Shown here one piece after another: positions 53,648-62,142 of a stretch of DNA of 64,000 nucleotides (positions within the stretch are counted from its first letter, which is position 1; each line of letters begins with the position of its first letter). The notes under the pieces were generated by a model. That model did no database searches. It had not been told where the DNA came from and saw only the letters and a list, made by a program, of their open reading frames with translations. Source of the stretch: Rhodobacter sp. Har01 (lineage in GTDB: Bacteria; Pseudomonadota; Alphaproteobacteria; Rhodobacterales; Rhodobacteraceae); contig NZ_JAJCTD010000004.1 of the NCBI RefSeq assembly GCF_020564565.1, positions 186,001-250,000 on the forward strand, given 5' to 3'. Both the position numbers and the translations under genes were made by a program.

Positions 53648-54364
53648 TCAGGTCGGCACCCAGAAGTTGCGGGTCGCCGCGGTGTCGAAGTCGAAGCCAA
53701 AGGCGTCGATGTCGGCGGCATACCAGTCGGCCACGATCTGGATCGTCTGCGGCGTGTACACCGCGCGCCAGTCGAACCGCCCCGACGTGTTGCGCCGCGG
53801 CGGCGGCGCGGTGCCCAGGTAGGCGGTAAGGTCCTGGTCCAGGTGTTCAAGCCGCAGCACGTCGGCACGGATCGCCCCGTCGGCATCGGTCACGTAGTCG
53901 AATTGCGGATACCAGCCGCGGATCGCCCGGTGCCAGTAGAACGGCCGGCCACCCCAGACATGCCGCTCTTCCAGAAAGCCCTCGAAGGTCTCGGCGCAAT
54001 AGCCCGCGGGCGAGTTGCCCTGTTCAACCGCCAGCCGGCCGAAGCGCCAGCGCGAGACGGTGCGGGCCCAGGGGTTGCGCACCACGGCGAAGGCACGCAG
54101 CCGGGCGGTCACCTTGGGGGCGACATCGCGCCAGCGGGCATGCTGGTAGCCGTGGTGTTCGCCGTTGGCGTCCATCGTCGCGCGCAGCGCCCGCACATAG
54201 GCGCGGCTTTGCAGGAGCCAGGGGTCGGCGGGCAGGATGCGGCCTTGCAGGCCGGGATGCTTGCGCAGGCTGACCCCGGCGTTCTTGGGGATGTGCAGGA
54301 ACAGATGCGTCGGATGGCCGAACTGCCAGGTCAGGACGTTGCGGACTTCGCGCAGCGAGGTCAT
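53648..54364 (-). CDS. Sulfotransferase-family protein
   Basis: A 238-residue protein with the PAPS-binding P-loop-like LFLHIPKNAGVSLR near residue 22 and the 3'-phosphate-binding AVVRNPWARTVSRW around residue 92. Such sulfotransferases modify glycans. It is the last gene of the leftward glycan cluster, overlapping the GT25 gene by four bases, so it may sulfate the LPS core or another surface glycan. Confidence 0.82.
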   Translation of the reverse strand: MTSLREVRNVLTWQFGHPTHLFLHIPKNAGVSLRKHPGLQGRILPADPWLLQSRAYVRALRATMDANGEHHGYQHARWRDVAPKVTARLRAFAVVRNPWARTVSRWRFGRLAVEQGNSPAGYCAETFEGFLEERHVWGGRPFYWHRAIRGWYPQFDYVTDADGAIRADVLRLEHLDQDLTAYLGTAPPPRRNTSGRFDWRAVYTPQTIQIVADWYAADIDAFGFDFDTAATRNFWVPT

Positions 54365-55131
54365 GCCGGGCCTTTCTCTGCGCCGGCCGGGCGCAGTTCG
54401 ATCCGCCGGGTACCGGGGCGCAAGGCGGCCAGCCCCATCCAAAGCTGCCGGGCGACCCGCCGCAGCCGATGCCGCAGGCTGCCGCGGGCCGGCCTCGGGA
54501 CCGAGGAAATCGCGCTGGCCACCGCGATCGGTGGGGTCAGACCGTAGCGCGCCGCCATGTCGATCTGGATCGCCTGCGCCGGCGCCGCCTGCCAGCGCAG
54601 AAGGCCCGGCGTCTCGACCGGGACGGCATCGGCCAGGGCGGGAACGCGGTCGGCCCGCGCCAGCAGCTTGCGCGCGCCCTCGGGCCACAGCAGGCAGGCC
54701 GCGGCACCGGTGCGATCCAGCCACAACCGCCGCAGCCCCGGCACCTGCGGATGCGTAGCGCCCAGCAGCTTTCGTCGGCCGCGGGTTTCAAGGCTGAGGT
54801 GTTCGATCCCCGCCAGTGCCGCCGCCTGCGCCGCAAGCGCCGCCGCGCCGGGCATCAGCCAGGCGTCGTCCTCCAGCACCAGCACCGGCTGGCCCAGGGC
54901 GATCACCCGCCGCCAGGCCGCGCGATGCGACATCAGCGTCGCCATCTCGACCGCGCGCAGCGGGCGCTGCCAGCGGTTCCAGCAAGGATCGTCGGCGGGC
55001 GGCGACAGGTCGGCCACGGTGACGGCGGGGACCACCTCAAGCTCCAGCCCCAGCCGGGCGGCCTGATCGCGCTGAAACGCCAGGCGGGCGGTCTCGGCCG
55101 GCAGGTTGATGACCAGAGCCCGCAGCGGCAT
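54361..55131 (-). CDS. Glycosyltransferase family 25 protein
   Basis: A 256-residue glycosyltransferase of family 25 (LPS biosynthesis type). It opens MPLRALVINLPAETARLAF, has a histidine/serine acceptor segment LMSHRAAWRRVI, and the metal-binding VLVLEDDAWLMP around residue 95. Members often add galactose to LPS cores. It follows the GT4 gene by four bases and overlaps the sulfotransferase gene. Confidence 0.85.
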   Translation of the reverse strand: MPLRALVINLPAETARLAFQRDQAARLGLELEVVPAVTVADLSPPADDPCWNRWQRPLRAVEMATLMSHRAAWRRVIALGQPVLVLEDDAWLMPGAAALAAQAAALAGIEHLSLETRGRRKLLGATHPQVPGLRRLWLDRTGAAACLLWPEGARKLLARADRVPALADAVPVETPGLLRWQAAPAQAIQIDMAARYGLTPPIAVASAISSVPRPARGSLRHRLRRVARQLWMGLAALRPGTRRIELRPAGAEKGPA

Positions 55132-55135
55132 CGGC

Positions 55136-56173
55136 CTAGCCGCCGAAATCGCCGGAGAAGACGCGCAGATAGGCATCGACCACGGCGTCCTTGCTGAAAT
55201 ACGCGGCCAGCCGGTCGCGGGCATTGGCGACGAAGCCGGCGGCCAGCGCAGCGTCGTCGCGGATGCGGGCCAGCCCGGCGGCAATGGCGACATCGTCGTC
55301 CAGCGCGGTCACGATGCCGTCGATGCCGTCGCGCATGTACCAGTCGGGGCCTTCCGATCGGGTCGCGACCGAGGGCACCCCGGCGGCCCAGGCTTCAAGC
55401 AGGGTATTGCCCAAGGGTTCGTGGCGCGACGGCATGACGAAGGCATCCGCGGCGGCGATCAGGTGGATCGGCTCGGCCACCCAGCCGGCAAAGCGCACCC
55501 GGTCGGCAATGCCCAGATCGCGCGCCAGCGTTTCGAGCGCGGCGCGTTCGCGTCCCTCGCCCAACAGCCAGAGCCAGGCACCGGGCAACCGGGCAACCGC
55601 GCGGATCAGCACGTCAAAGCCCTTGCGCTGCACGAAGCGGCCGCTGGCCGCCACCAGGAAGGCGCCCTCGGGCGTGGTCAGGCTGGCGCGCGACACCGGC
55701 ACCGCCGCCACCTCTCGGGCAAAGTTCGAGATCGTCAGCACTGGCTTTTTCCAGCCCAGGTCGCGGCAGCGGCGGGCGATGCCGGGAACATTGCCGACCA
55801 GCACGTCGCATTGCCCGAAATGCTTGAGGTTCTCTGGAAAATCACCCATGCGGGCAAGTTTCACCACGCCCGGCCAGGGGTGCATCAGCCGCCCGGCCCG
55901 TGGCATCCAGGCCATTGCGGCATCGGGGCGCCAGCGCCGCACCAGCGCATTCACCTGCAGATGCGCCAGCAGCGACACCGGCGAGATGCGGCTGAAGTTG
56001 TTGCGGATCACCGGGCCCAGGGCGGCAATGTCGGCCTCCCAGCTGCGACCGGGGCGGATCACGAAGCGCTGTTCCACCCCGCGCGCGGCCAGCGCCTGGG
56101 CAAGATTGACGAAGAACCGCTCGGCCCCGCCTTCCTTGCCGAAATGGAAATGCAGCACACGGGGCGCAGTCAT
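55136..56173 (-). CDS. Glycosyltransferase family 4 protein
   Basis: A 345-residue GT-B enzyme of family 4. The N-terminus has GKEGGAERFFVNLAQAL; the C-terminal nucleotide-sugar domain has AASGRFVQRKGFDVLIRA, LGEGRERAALE and the E-x7-E motif EPLGNTLLEAW. The sugar donor is unknown. It overlaps the upstream GT25 gene by four bases. Confidence 0.9.
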   Translation of the reverse strand: MTAPRVLHFHFGKEGGAERFFVNLAQALAARGVEQRFVIRPGRSWEADIAALGPVIRNNFSRISPVSLLAHLQVNALVRRWRPDAAMAWMPRAGRLMHPWPGVVKLARMGDFPENLKHFGQCDVLVGNVPGIARRCRDLGWKKPVLTISNFAREVAAVPVSRASLTTPEGAFLVAASGRFVQRKGFDVLIRAVARLPGAWLWLLGEGRERAALETLARDLGIADRVRFAGWVAEPIHLIAAADAFVMPSRHEPLGNTLLEAWAAGVPSVATRSEGPDWYMRDGIDGIVTALDDDVAIAAGLARIRDDAALAAGFVANARDRLAAYFSKDAVVDAYLRVFSGDFGG

Positions 56174-56925
56174 GCCTGCCAGCCCTCGGCGCGGCGGTGG
56201 CGGGCCAGCGCCCGACGGTAGCGCAGCCCGTAAAGCAACCGGTGCAACGCCTGCCCCAGGCCGCCGCGGCGCCCGTCGCGCCGGGCCCGGCCGATGGTGC
56301 CGGTCACCGTCTGCTGATCGCCCAGCACCACCGGCGGCGGCAGCACCAGCGCTACCCGCAGGCCGGTCTCCCAGACGAATTTCTGGTCTTCGTCCACCGG
56401 GCGGAAGAACGGCCGTGCGCGGGCCGCAAGGCGGGCAGCGGCGGCGCGGGTCAGGCCATAGCCGATCAGGCAGGTCGGCACCCGGTACGGAATGCCGATC
56501 CGCACCCCCGGCGCCAGGTCGCGCGCCGCCCCCAGCGGCACCGCAGGATCAAGGGTGAAGAGCTTGACCATGTCCCAGTCGCCGGTGGCATCGGTGGACA
56601 GCGCGGTCATCACCCGGGCCAGGTCAGAGGTGGCGTCGAAGTCATCCTCGAAGACAAAGCCGCCCGGCGCGTCGCCGGCGGCGATCTGCTCCCAGGCGGC
56701 GATGTGCGACAGATAGCAGCCGATCTCGGCCGGGACCAGCGGCTGGCGGCCGTCGCGGGCATTGCGGGCGGCGTCGTAGGCGGCGGCGATCTCGGCCGGG
56801 CCCAGCTTCCAGCCATTCACCGCGTCGATCCGCCGGAAGGCCACGCCCTGCCCGCCCAGCACGCCGCTGACCGCCGCAAGGCGCGCGGTGTTGTCGGCCA
56901 GGTTGATGACATAGGCCGGCCACAT
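56170..56925 (-). CDS. Glycosyltransferase family 25 protein
   Basis: A 251-residue GT25 enzyme, second of two in the cluster. It opens MWPAYVINLADNTARLA, keeps EIGCYLSHIAAWEQI and the metal-binding FVFEDDFDAT near residue 93, and ends in a basic tail. It lies three bases after the FkbM gene. Confidence 0.87.
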   Translation of the reverse strand: MWPAYVINLADNTARLAAVSGVLGGQGVAFRRIDAVNGWKLGPAEIAAAYDAARNARDGRQPLVPAEIGCYLSHIAAWEQIAAGDAPGGFVFEDDFDATSDLARVMTALSTDATGDWDMVKLFTLDPAVPLGAARDLAPGVRIGIPYRVPTCLIGYGLTRAAAARLAARARPFFRPVDEDQKFVWETGLRVALVLPPPVVLGDQQTVTGTIGRARRDGRRGGLGQALHRLLYGLRYRRALARHRRAEGWQA

Positions 56926-56928
56926 CGC

Positions 56929-57666
56929 CTAACCCGTCCGGCTGAGGCGGATGTTCTTGTGGATGCGCCCGGCGTCCCGAAAGCCGCGCGCGCAGACGCT
57001 GTCGATCATCGCCCGGGTCGCCGCTTCGCCCACGATGTGGGGGTGCAGCTCGACGATGATCTCGCGCAGGCCCGAGAGGTTGGCCGCCTGCAGCAGGTCG
57101 ATCTCGGCGCCTTCCACGTCCATCACCAGGACGGTGGCCTGCTCGTCCTTCAGCACCCGGTCGATCGCGTCGCTTTCGACCGTCACCTTCTGGGCCTGCA
57201 GCCCACGGTCGTAGATCGACGACGAAACCACGTTCTCGTTGCGGAAGAAGCTTATCGGAGCGCCGTCCACCGTCACCGCGCGCAGGCGCAGCCGGGGCTC
57301 CATGCCGTTCAGGGCGAAGTTCTCCCGGATCACCGGCTCCAGCGCGGCGTTGGCCTCGAACGAGGTGACGTTGCCGGCGCCGGCCAGCTTGTTGCACAAC
57401 AGGCTGACCACGCCGACGCCGGTGCCCACCTCGACCACCTTGTCGCCGGGGCGCAGCGCGGCGCGCACCAGCACCCGCTCGGGCGCCTCGTACGAACCCT
57501 TGATGATCGCGGTGGCGACCGAGCGGTGCATCTTCGCGGGGTCGCAGACCAGGCGCAGCCCGTCCAGCGTGGTGGTCTTGCGCCCTGCCAGGCGGTGCCA
57601 GAACAGCCGCAGGCTGCGCAGCGGCGACTTCGGGGCCTCGGGGGTCTGGCTGGTTTCGGTCATCAT
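56929..57666 (-). CDS. FkbM-family methyltransferase
   Basis: A 245-residue SAM methyltransferase of the FkbM family: SAM motif VVEVGTGVGVVSLL (77-90), FEANAALEPVIRENFALN, and VLVMDVEGAEIDLLQ, the family's acidic motif. Such enzymes O-methylate sugars. The first of two adjacent ATGs overlaps the upstream methyltransferase stop. Confidence 0.9.
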   Translation of the reverse strand: MMTETSQTPEAPKSPLRSLRLFWHRLAGRKTTTLDGLRLVCDPAKMHRSVATAIIKGSYEAPERVLVRAALRPGDKVVEVGTGVGVVSLLCNKLAGAGNVTSFEANAALEPVIRENFALNGMEPRLRLRAVTVDGAPISFFRNENVVSSSIYDRGLQAQKVTVESDAIDRVLKDEQATVLVMDVEGAEIDLLQAANLSGLREIIVELHPHIVGEAATRAMIDSVCARGFRDAGRIHKNIRLSRTG

Positions 57667-58364
57667 TTGGCTCCGATCATGAACCAGCCCGGCGAGGTGC
57701 CGCAGATGCTTTCGCCGCGGCGACCCGAGATGGTGTCGCCTTTCAGCAGCAGCTTGGCGGTCAACACGTCCAGCAGCATGGCCAGGTGAAGCCGCGCCCG
57801 CGGAAATGGGCCATACAGGCCCGGCACCACGGCCACGGTGGTGCGGCGGCCCCAGACCAGCGGCATCAGCCGCAGCGCCGAGAATCCGGCACGGGAAAAC
57901 GTCTCGCGCCACCAGCTGGGCGTGGCGCGGGTATAGTCGTCGGGGTGGCCATGGATGCGGAACATGAAGGGCACGATGACATGCATCTTGCCGCCCGGTT
58001 TCACCACCCGGAACAGTTCGCGCACCACGGCGATGGGATCGTAGATATGCTCCAGCGTATTGAAGCAGATCACCGCGTCGAAGCTGTCGTCGGGAAACGG
58101 CAGCGGCTGGCCGGGCTGGACCAGATGCGTCGGCTCGATCTTGGGGTCGATGTTGACGGATTCGATTGTGGCCCCCGGTGGCAGCACCTTGAGGTAGTTG
58201 GCCCGCTGGCCGCCGCCCATGTCCAGCACGCGGCCCGAAAGCTGCAGGGTGGACAGCAGTTCGTATTCCATCATCCGCAGCACCGACAGCCCGGGGAAAG
58301 CCGTGGTGATGTGCCGCCAGCGCGCCAGCGTGGGTACCGGGGGGGGCACGTAGGTGTAATCCAT
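57663..58364 (-). CDS. Class I SAM methyltransferase
   Basis: A 233-residue methyltransferase (Methyltransf_11 type) with motif I RVLDMGGGQRANYL and FPDDSFDAVICFNTLEHIYD. The N-terminus contains VPPPVP, encoded by a run of eight C. The acceptor is unknown; context suggests a sugar or lipid of the cell surface. It is 138 bases downstream of the WaaA fusion gene. Confidence 0.85.
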   Translation of the reverse strand: MDYTYVPPPVPTLARWRHITTAFPGLSVLRMMEYELLSTLQLSGRVLDMGGGQRANYLKVLPPGATIESVNIDPKIEPTHLVQPGQPLPFPDDSFDAVICFNTLEHIYDPIAVVRELFRVVKPGGKMHVIVPFMFRIHGHPDDYTRATPSWWRETFSRAGFSALRLMPLVWGRRTTVAVVPGLYGPFPRARLHLAMLLDVLTAKLLLKGDTISGRRGESICGTSPGWFMIGAK

Positions 58365-58460
58365 CGCGACAGGACTTCCGGAACGGGATGCGGTCGCCCT
58401 CTACTAGCGGCCTGACCCGGCCCCGCCAAGGCAAAACATGCCGGTCTCGGGGTCGGGCGG

Positions 58461-58499
58461 ATGTCGGGCGCGGGGATGTCGGGCGCGGGGATGTCGGGG
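58461..58499. repeat. 15-bp tandem repeat, about 2.6 copies
   Basis: ATGTCGGGCGCGGGG is repeated at 58461-58475 and 58476-58490, with a partial third copy to 58499, ending three bases before the stop codon of the WaaA fusion gene. A degenerate copy may precede it. The rest of the gap to 58365 shows nothing I can name. Confidence 0.85.
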
Positions 58500-58502
58500 G
58501 GA

Positions 58503-60908
58503 TCAGGCGCCAGGGGCGGCCAGCAGCTTGCGGTAAAGGCCGATCAGCGCCTCGGCCTCGGCGTGGATGTCGAAGTGCCGCTCGACATGCCTGCGGGCGG
58601 CCTGGCGAAAACGGTCCAGCCGGGCCGGATCGGCCAGCAGCGCCGCAACCGCCTGTTCCAGCGGTGCGGCCGAGCCGGCGGCGACGACGAAGCCGGTCTC
58701 GGCCTCGGCCACCAGTTCGCGAAAGGCGCCGACGTCGGCGGCGACCACCGGCACGCCGCAGGCCATCGCTTCGAGCGGGGTCAGGCCGAAACCTTCCCAG
58801 CGTTGCGGCGCAACATAGACGTCCAGCGCGCGAAAGCAGTCCGGCATGTCCCAGACCGGCACCTCTTCGCGAAACAGGATGCGGGATGCAAGCCCGGCGG
58901 TGCGGACCTGGTCCTTCAGCCCGGCCAGAAAGTCCTGGTCCTTGGGCAGGGCGCGGCCGATCACCACGGCGTTCAGCGCCGGGAAGGTTCGGCTCAGCGC
59001 AATGGCGGCGGCAACGAAAAGATCCGTGCCCTTTTGCGCCCGGATCCTGCCGTAGCAGCCGATCAGCAGCCCCTCGGGCGGCAGGTCCAACCGCGCGCGC
59101 AGGTCGGCACGAGCGGCGCGGTCGGCGGCAGGGGTGAAGGTGGCATTGTCGATGCCATGGTAGATCACCTGCGCCGGTCGCTCGAGATAGGCCGCGGTCT
59201 TTTCCGAGGTTGCCACGACCACATCCATCCGCCGGATCAGCCAGCGGGTCAGCCCGGTGTGCCGACGCTGCGAGGCCGAGGTGAAGACGAACCGCAGCCG
59301 CTTGCGCAAGAGCCGCGCCAGCGCCAGCCCCGCCAGCATCTCGACATTGCGCCGCGCATGCCAGACCCGCCAGCCCGAGGGTCCCCGCCGCGACATCGTC
59401 AGCAGCGCCCGAAGCGGAACTTGCGGAATCCCGGGCGGCAGCGCCGGAGCCACCGCAGCGATGCGGATCGCCTGCGCCTGCAGCGGCACCAGCCGGACCA
59501 CGGTGGCCGTCACCCCCGAGAGCCGGCGCTTGAAGTTCGGCACCAACACGTCGATGTCATCGACCGATACCGGCGGCCGGGGCTGCGCGGCAGCGGGCGC
59601 AGCGGCGGGCGTTGCCAAGAGCGGCGGCGGCGCCAGCAGCGCCCGGATCGCCGCCAAAACCGCCGCGGTGGCCGAATCTCCCTCGGCCAGCACCGCCCGC
59701 GCGGCCTGCACCTGGCGGATACGCCTCGGCTCGTCCTGCAACTGGCGCAGCGCCGTGGCGATCTGGTCCTCGGTGGTGGCCGCCAGCGCCGCGCCCGCCG
59801 CGTCAAGCCGCGCATAGATGCCGGCAAAGTTGAACACATGCGGCCCGTGGATCACCGCACAGTCCAGCAACGCCGGCTCATAGGGGTTGTGGCCGCCGAC
59901 CGGCGTCAAAGAGCCGCCGACAAAGGCCACGGGGCACAGCCGGTACCACAGGCCCATCTCGCCCAGGGTATCGGCGATATAGACTTGCGTCCGCGGCCCC
60001 GGCAGCCCGCCGGCCGAGCGCAGCGCGACCGAGTGTCCACCGGCCACCAGCGCCGCCGCGAGCGCAGGGCCGCGGTCGGGGTGACGCGGCGCGATCACCA
60101 GAAGCGGCGCCTGCGGACCAGAGCCGAAGGCGCGGGCCTGGGCCTCGACCAGCAGCGTCTCTTCGTCCGCATGGGTCGAGGCGGCCAGCCAGCACGGACG
60201 GTCACCCAGCCGCGCCCGCAGATCGGCCAGCGCCTCGGGTGCGGTCGCGGGGGGGGGCAGGTCTTCCTTGAGCGATCCGGTCACGGCCAGCCGGTCCGCG
60301 AGCACGCCGATTTCTCGCATCAGCGCGGCGGCGGGCTCTTCCTGCACCAGGATCGCCCGGAACGGCGACAGCAGCGCCCGCGCCAGCCGCGGCCAGCGCC
60401 GCCAGCGCGCCGCGGTCTTGTCCGAGACGCGGGCATTGACCAAGAGCATCGGGATGCCGCGGCGGCTGGTCTGCTGCAGCAGACGCGGCCACAGCTCGCT
60501 TTCGGTCCAGACCGCCAGATCGGGGCGCCAGTGGTCCAGGAAGCGGCCCACGCCCGGGCCGGCGTCGTAGGGCGCGAACTGGTGCCGCACGCGGTCGGGC
60601 AGCCGGTCTGCCAGCAGCCGGGCCGAGGTGACGGTGGTGGTGGTCAACAGGACCTGCACCTCTGGCTCGGCGTCCAGCAAGCTCCGGATCAGACCCTGCA
60701 GGGACAGGCTTTCGCCCACGCTGGCGGCGTGGAACCAGATCAGCCTGCCGGGCGGGCGGGGTGCCGAGGCGGTGCCGAAGCGTTCCTCGCGCCGGGTGGG
60801 GTCTTCCTTGCCGGCTTTCAACCGCCGGGCCTGAATCCAGCGATAGGCCGGCGTCGCCACCGCGCTGGCGGCAAGATAGGCCCACAGGATCGGGGTTCCG
60901 GCCGTCAT
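58503..60908 (-). CDS. waaA: Kdo transferase (WaaA) fused to family 4 glycosyltransferase
   Basis: An 801-residue fusion. Residues 1-425 are WaaA: N-terminal membrane segment, HAASVGES with the catalytic glutamate at E66, WTESELWPR, and GGSLTPVGGHNPYEP. After a proline/alanine-rich linker (about 426-448), residues 450-801 are a GT4 enzyme with VLVPNFKRRLSGVTAT, GIDNATFTP and the E-x7-E motif EGFGLTPLE. WaaA transfers Kdo to lipid A; the second half resembles the core glycosyltransferase (LpcC-type) usually encoded separately. A C9 tract lies in the WaaA half (60249-60257). It heads the glycan cluster. Confidence 0.92.
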   Translation of the reverse strand: MTAGTPILWAYLAASAVATPAYRWIQARRLKAGKEDPTRREERFGTASAPRPPGRLIWFHAASVGESLSLQGLIRSLLDAEPEVQVLLTTTTVTSARLLADRLPDRVRHQFAPYDAGPGVGRFLDHWRPDLAVWTESELWPRLLQQTSRRGIPMLLVNARVSDKTAARWRRWPRLARALLSPFRAILVQEEPAAALMREIGVLADRLAVTGSLKEDLPPPATAPEALADLRARLGDRPCWLAASTHADEETLLVEAQARAFGSGPQAPLLVIAPRHPDRGPALAAALVAGGHSVALRSAGGLPGPRTQVYIADTLGEMGLWYRLCPVAFVGGSLTPVGGHNPYEPALLDCAVIHGPHVFNFAGIYARLDAAGAALAATTEDQIATALRQLQDEPRRIRQVQAARAVLAEGDSATAAVLAAIRALLAPPPLLATPAAAPAAAQPRPPVSVDDIDVLVPNFKRRLSGVTATVVRLVPLQAQAIRIAAVAPALPPGIPQVPLRALLTMSRRGPSGWRVWHARRNVEMLAGLALARLLRKRLRFVFTSASQRRHTGLTRWLIRRMDVVVATSEKTAAYLERPAQVIYHGIDNATFTPAADRAARADLRARLDLPPEGLLIGCYGRIRAQKGTDLFVAAAIALSRTFPALNAVVIGRALPKDQDFLAGLKDQVRTAGLASRILFREEVPVWDMPDCFRALDVYVAPQRWEGFGLTPLEAMACGVPVVAADVGAFRELVAEAETGFVVAAGSAAPLEQAVAALLADPARLDRFRQAARRHVERHFDIHAEAEALIGLYRKLLAAPGA

Positions 60909-61069
60909 GCCCGCCGGCTCCGTATCAGCATCGCCTGGCCCCGCCCGTTGTGCATTGCCCAAGGCTATCGGGATGGACGGGCGGCCTCAAGGGTGGGGAG
61001 GGCCGGCATCGCCTGAGCGTCGGAAATTGCGCCTTGGCCCCCGGATCGGTTTCGGCTTCGGGTTCTGCT

Positions 61070-61393
61070 TCAGGGTCGAACGGACGCTGGTGTCGCCGGG
61101 CGTTCCAGCGCCCGGAACGACGGCCCTATCGGCTGGCGGACGGCAAGGATCGGCAACGGCAGCGCGTCGTGGAGCAGCGCCGCGTCCGCGGCAGTCAGCG
61201 CGGCACCGGCCGGCTGGCCCAGGAACCGCAGCCGGCCGTCGCGCAGGATCAAACCGGCACGGAACACCTCGCCAGGGCCGAAATGGTCCGGGATCAGGAT
61301 GACCGCCCGGCGCTCGGCCCGTGCCAGGTCCGGCGCGGCCAGGACGGTTCGTTCGAACGGGGCCCTGGCGGAGACCCGCTGCAGGTCGGCCAT
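61070..61393 (-). CDS. Small protein of unknown function
   Basis: A 107-residue reading frame with plausible coding composition (AVILIPDHFGPGEVFRAGLI and LRDGRLRFLGQP), unlike the arginine-rich shadow frames around it. No signal peptide or membrane helix, no recognised family. There is no good ribosome site before the ATG at 61393, so both start and reality are uncertain. Confidence 0.5.
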   Translation of the reverse strand: MADLQRVSARAPFERTVLAAPDLARAERRAVILIPDHFGPGEVFRAGLILRDGRLRFLGQPAGAALTAADAALLHDALPLPILAVRQPIGPSFRALERPATPASVRP

Positions 61394-61499
61394 GAGAAAA
61401 GGTCGATGAACAGAGCCGCCCCAAGTCGTCATGCACCTTGCGCACGCTCCGGGCCGAAGGGGGACGAGGACCGGCTTTGGTTGGCCGCAAGGGACGGGC

Positions 61500-61518
61500 C
61501 CGGCACGGCGAGTGCCGG
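61500..61518. terminator. Possible terminator hairpin after thpR
   Basis: CCGGCAC-GGCGA-GTGCCGG is a perfect 7-bp stem with a 5-base loop, 37 bases beyond the thpR stop. There is no T run on either side, so intrinsic termination is doubtful. Confidence 0.3.
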
Positions 61519-61554
61519 CCGAGGGGGGCTTCGGAAACGCGGGAAGCGGCTTTC

Positions 61555-62142
61555 TCAGTCCGGCCCCATCTCGGCCCCAACCTGGCCCGGCCTCGGGCCA
61601 GGCGCGAAGGGATAGCGCGCCAGTTCGTCGTGGCGCGCGCCGCGCGGGCCGAGGTGGCTGCGCCACAGCACCATGTCCTGCACCATCCAGGGGCCGGCAG
61701 AGAAGGCGAACCCTTCGGCGACGGCGCGTTCCAGCCGCGCGGTCGCGGCAAAGTCGGGCGGCGGGAAGCGGCCCAGGGTGACGTGAGGGACAAAGCGGCG
61801 GTGCTCGAGCCTGATGCCGGCCAGATGGGCGGCCCGTTCGGCGGTGGCCTGCAGGCCGATCAGCGGCCCGGACGGTGCCACCCCGGCCCAGGCGGCCCGG
61901 GGCCGGGCGCCGCCGAACAGGCCAAGGCCTTGCAGAGAAAGCGGAAAAGCGGCGACCCTCAGGGTGGCGAAGGCGTCGTGCGCGGCCTCCAGCGCGGCAT
62001 CCGGCTGCTCGCCCAGGAACACCAGCGTCAGGTGAAGGGTCTCGGGTGCCACCCGGCGCGGCAAGGGCAGCAGGGCCTGCTGCAGCGCCAGCGCCGACCG
62101 CACCGCTTCGGGCAGAGCAAGGCCGAGAAAGGCACGGATCAT
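61555..62142 (-). CDS. thpR: RNA 2',3'-cyclic phosphodiesterase
   Basis: A 195-residue 2H phosphoesterase with both HxT motifs, H37-L-T39 and H120-V-T122. It opens cyclic 2',3'-phosphates on RNA ends. The ATG at 62142 overlaps the stop of the deacetylase gene (ATGA). Length and start (MIRAFLGLALPE) match the family. Confidence 0.92.
   Translation of the reverse strand: MIRAFLGLALPEAVRSALALQQALLPLPRRVAPETLHLTLVFLGEQPDAALEAAHDAFATLRVAAFPLSLQGLGLFGGARPRAAWAGVAPSGPLIGLQATAERAAHLAGIRLEHRRFVPHVTLGRFPPPDFAATARLERAVAEGFAFSAGPWMVQDMVLWRSHLGPRGARHDELARYPFAPGPRPGQVGAEMGPD

Noticed and set aside
61394..61554. Upstream extension of the small gene at 61070-61393 to about 61666
   Set aside because: The added residues are arginine/proline-rich, overlap thpR on the same strand and look like shadow sequence.
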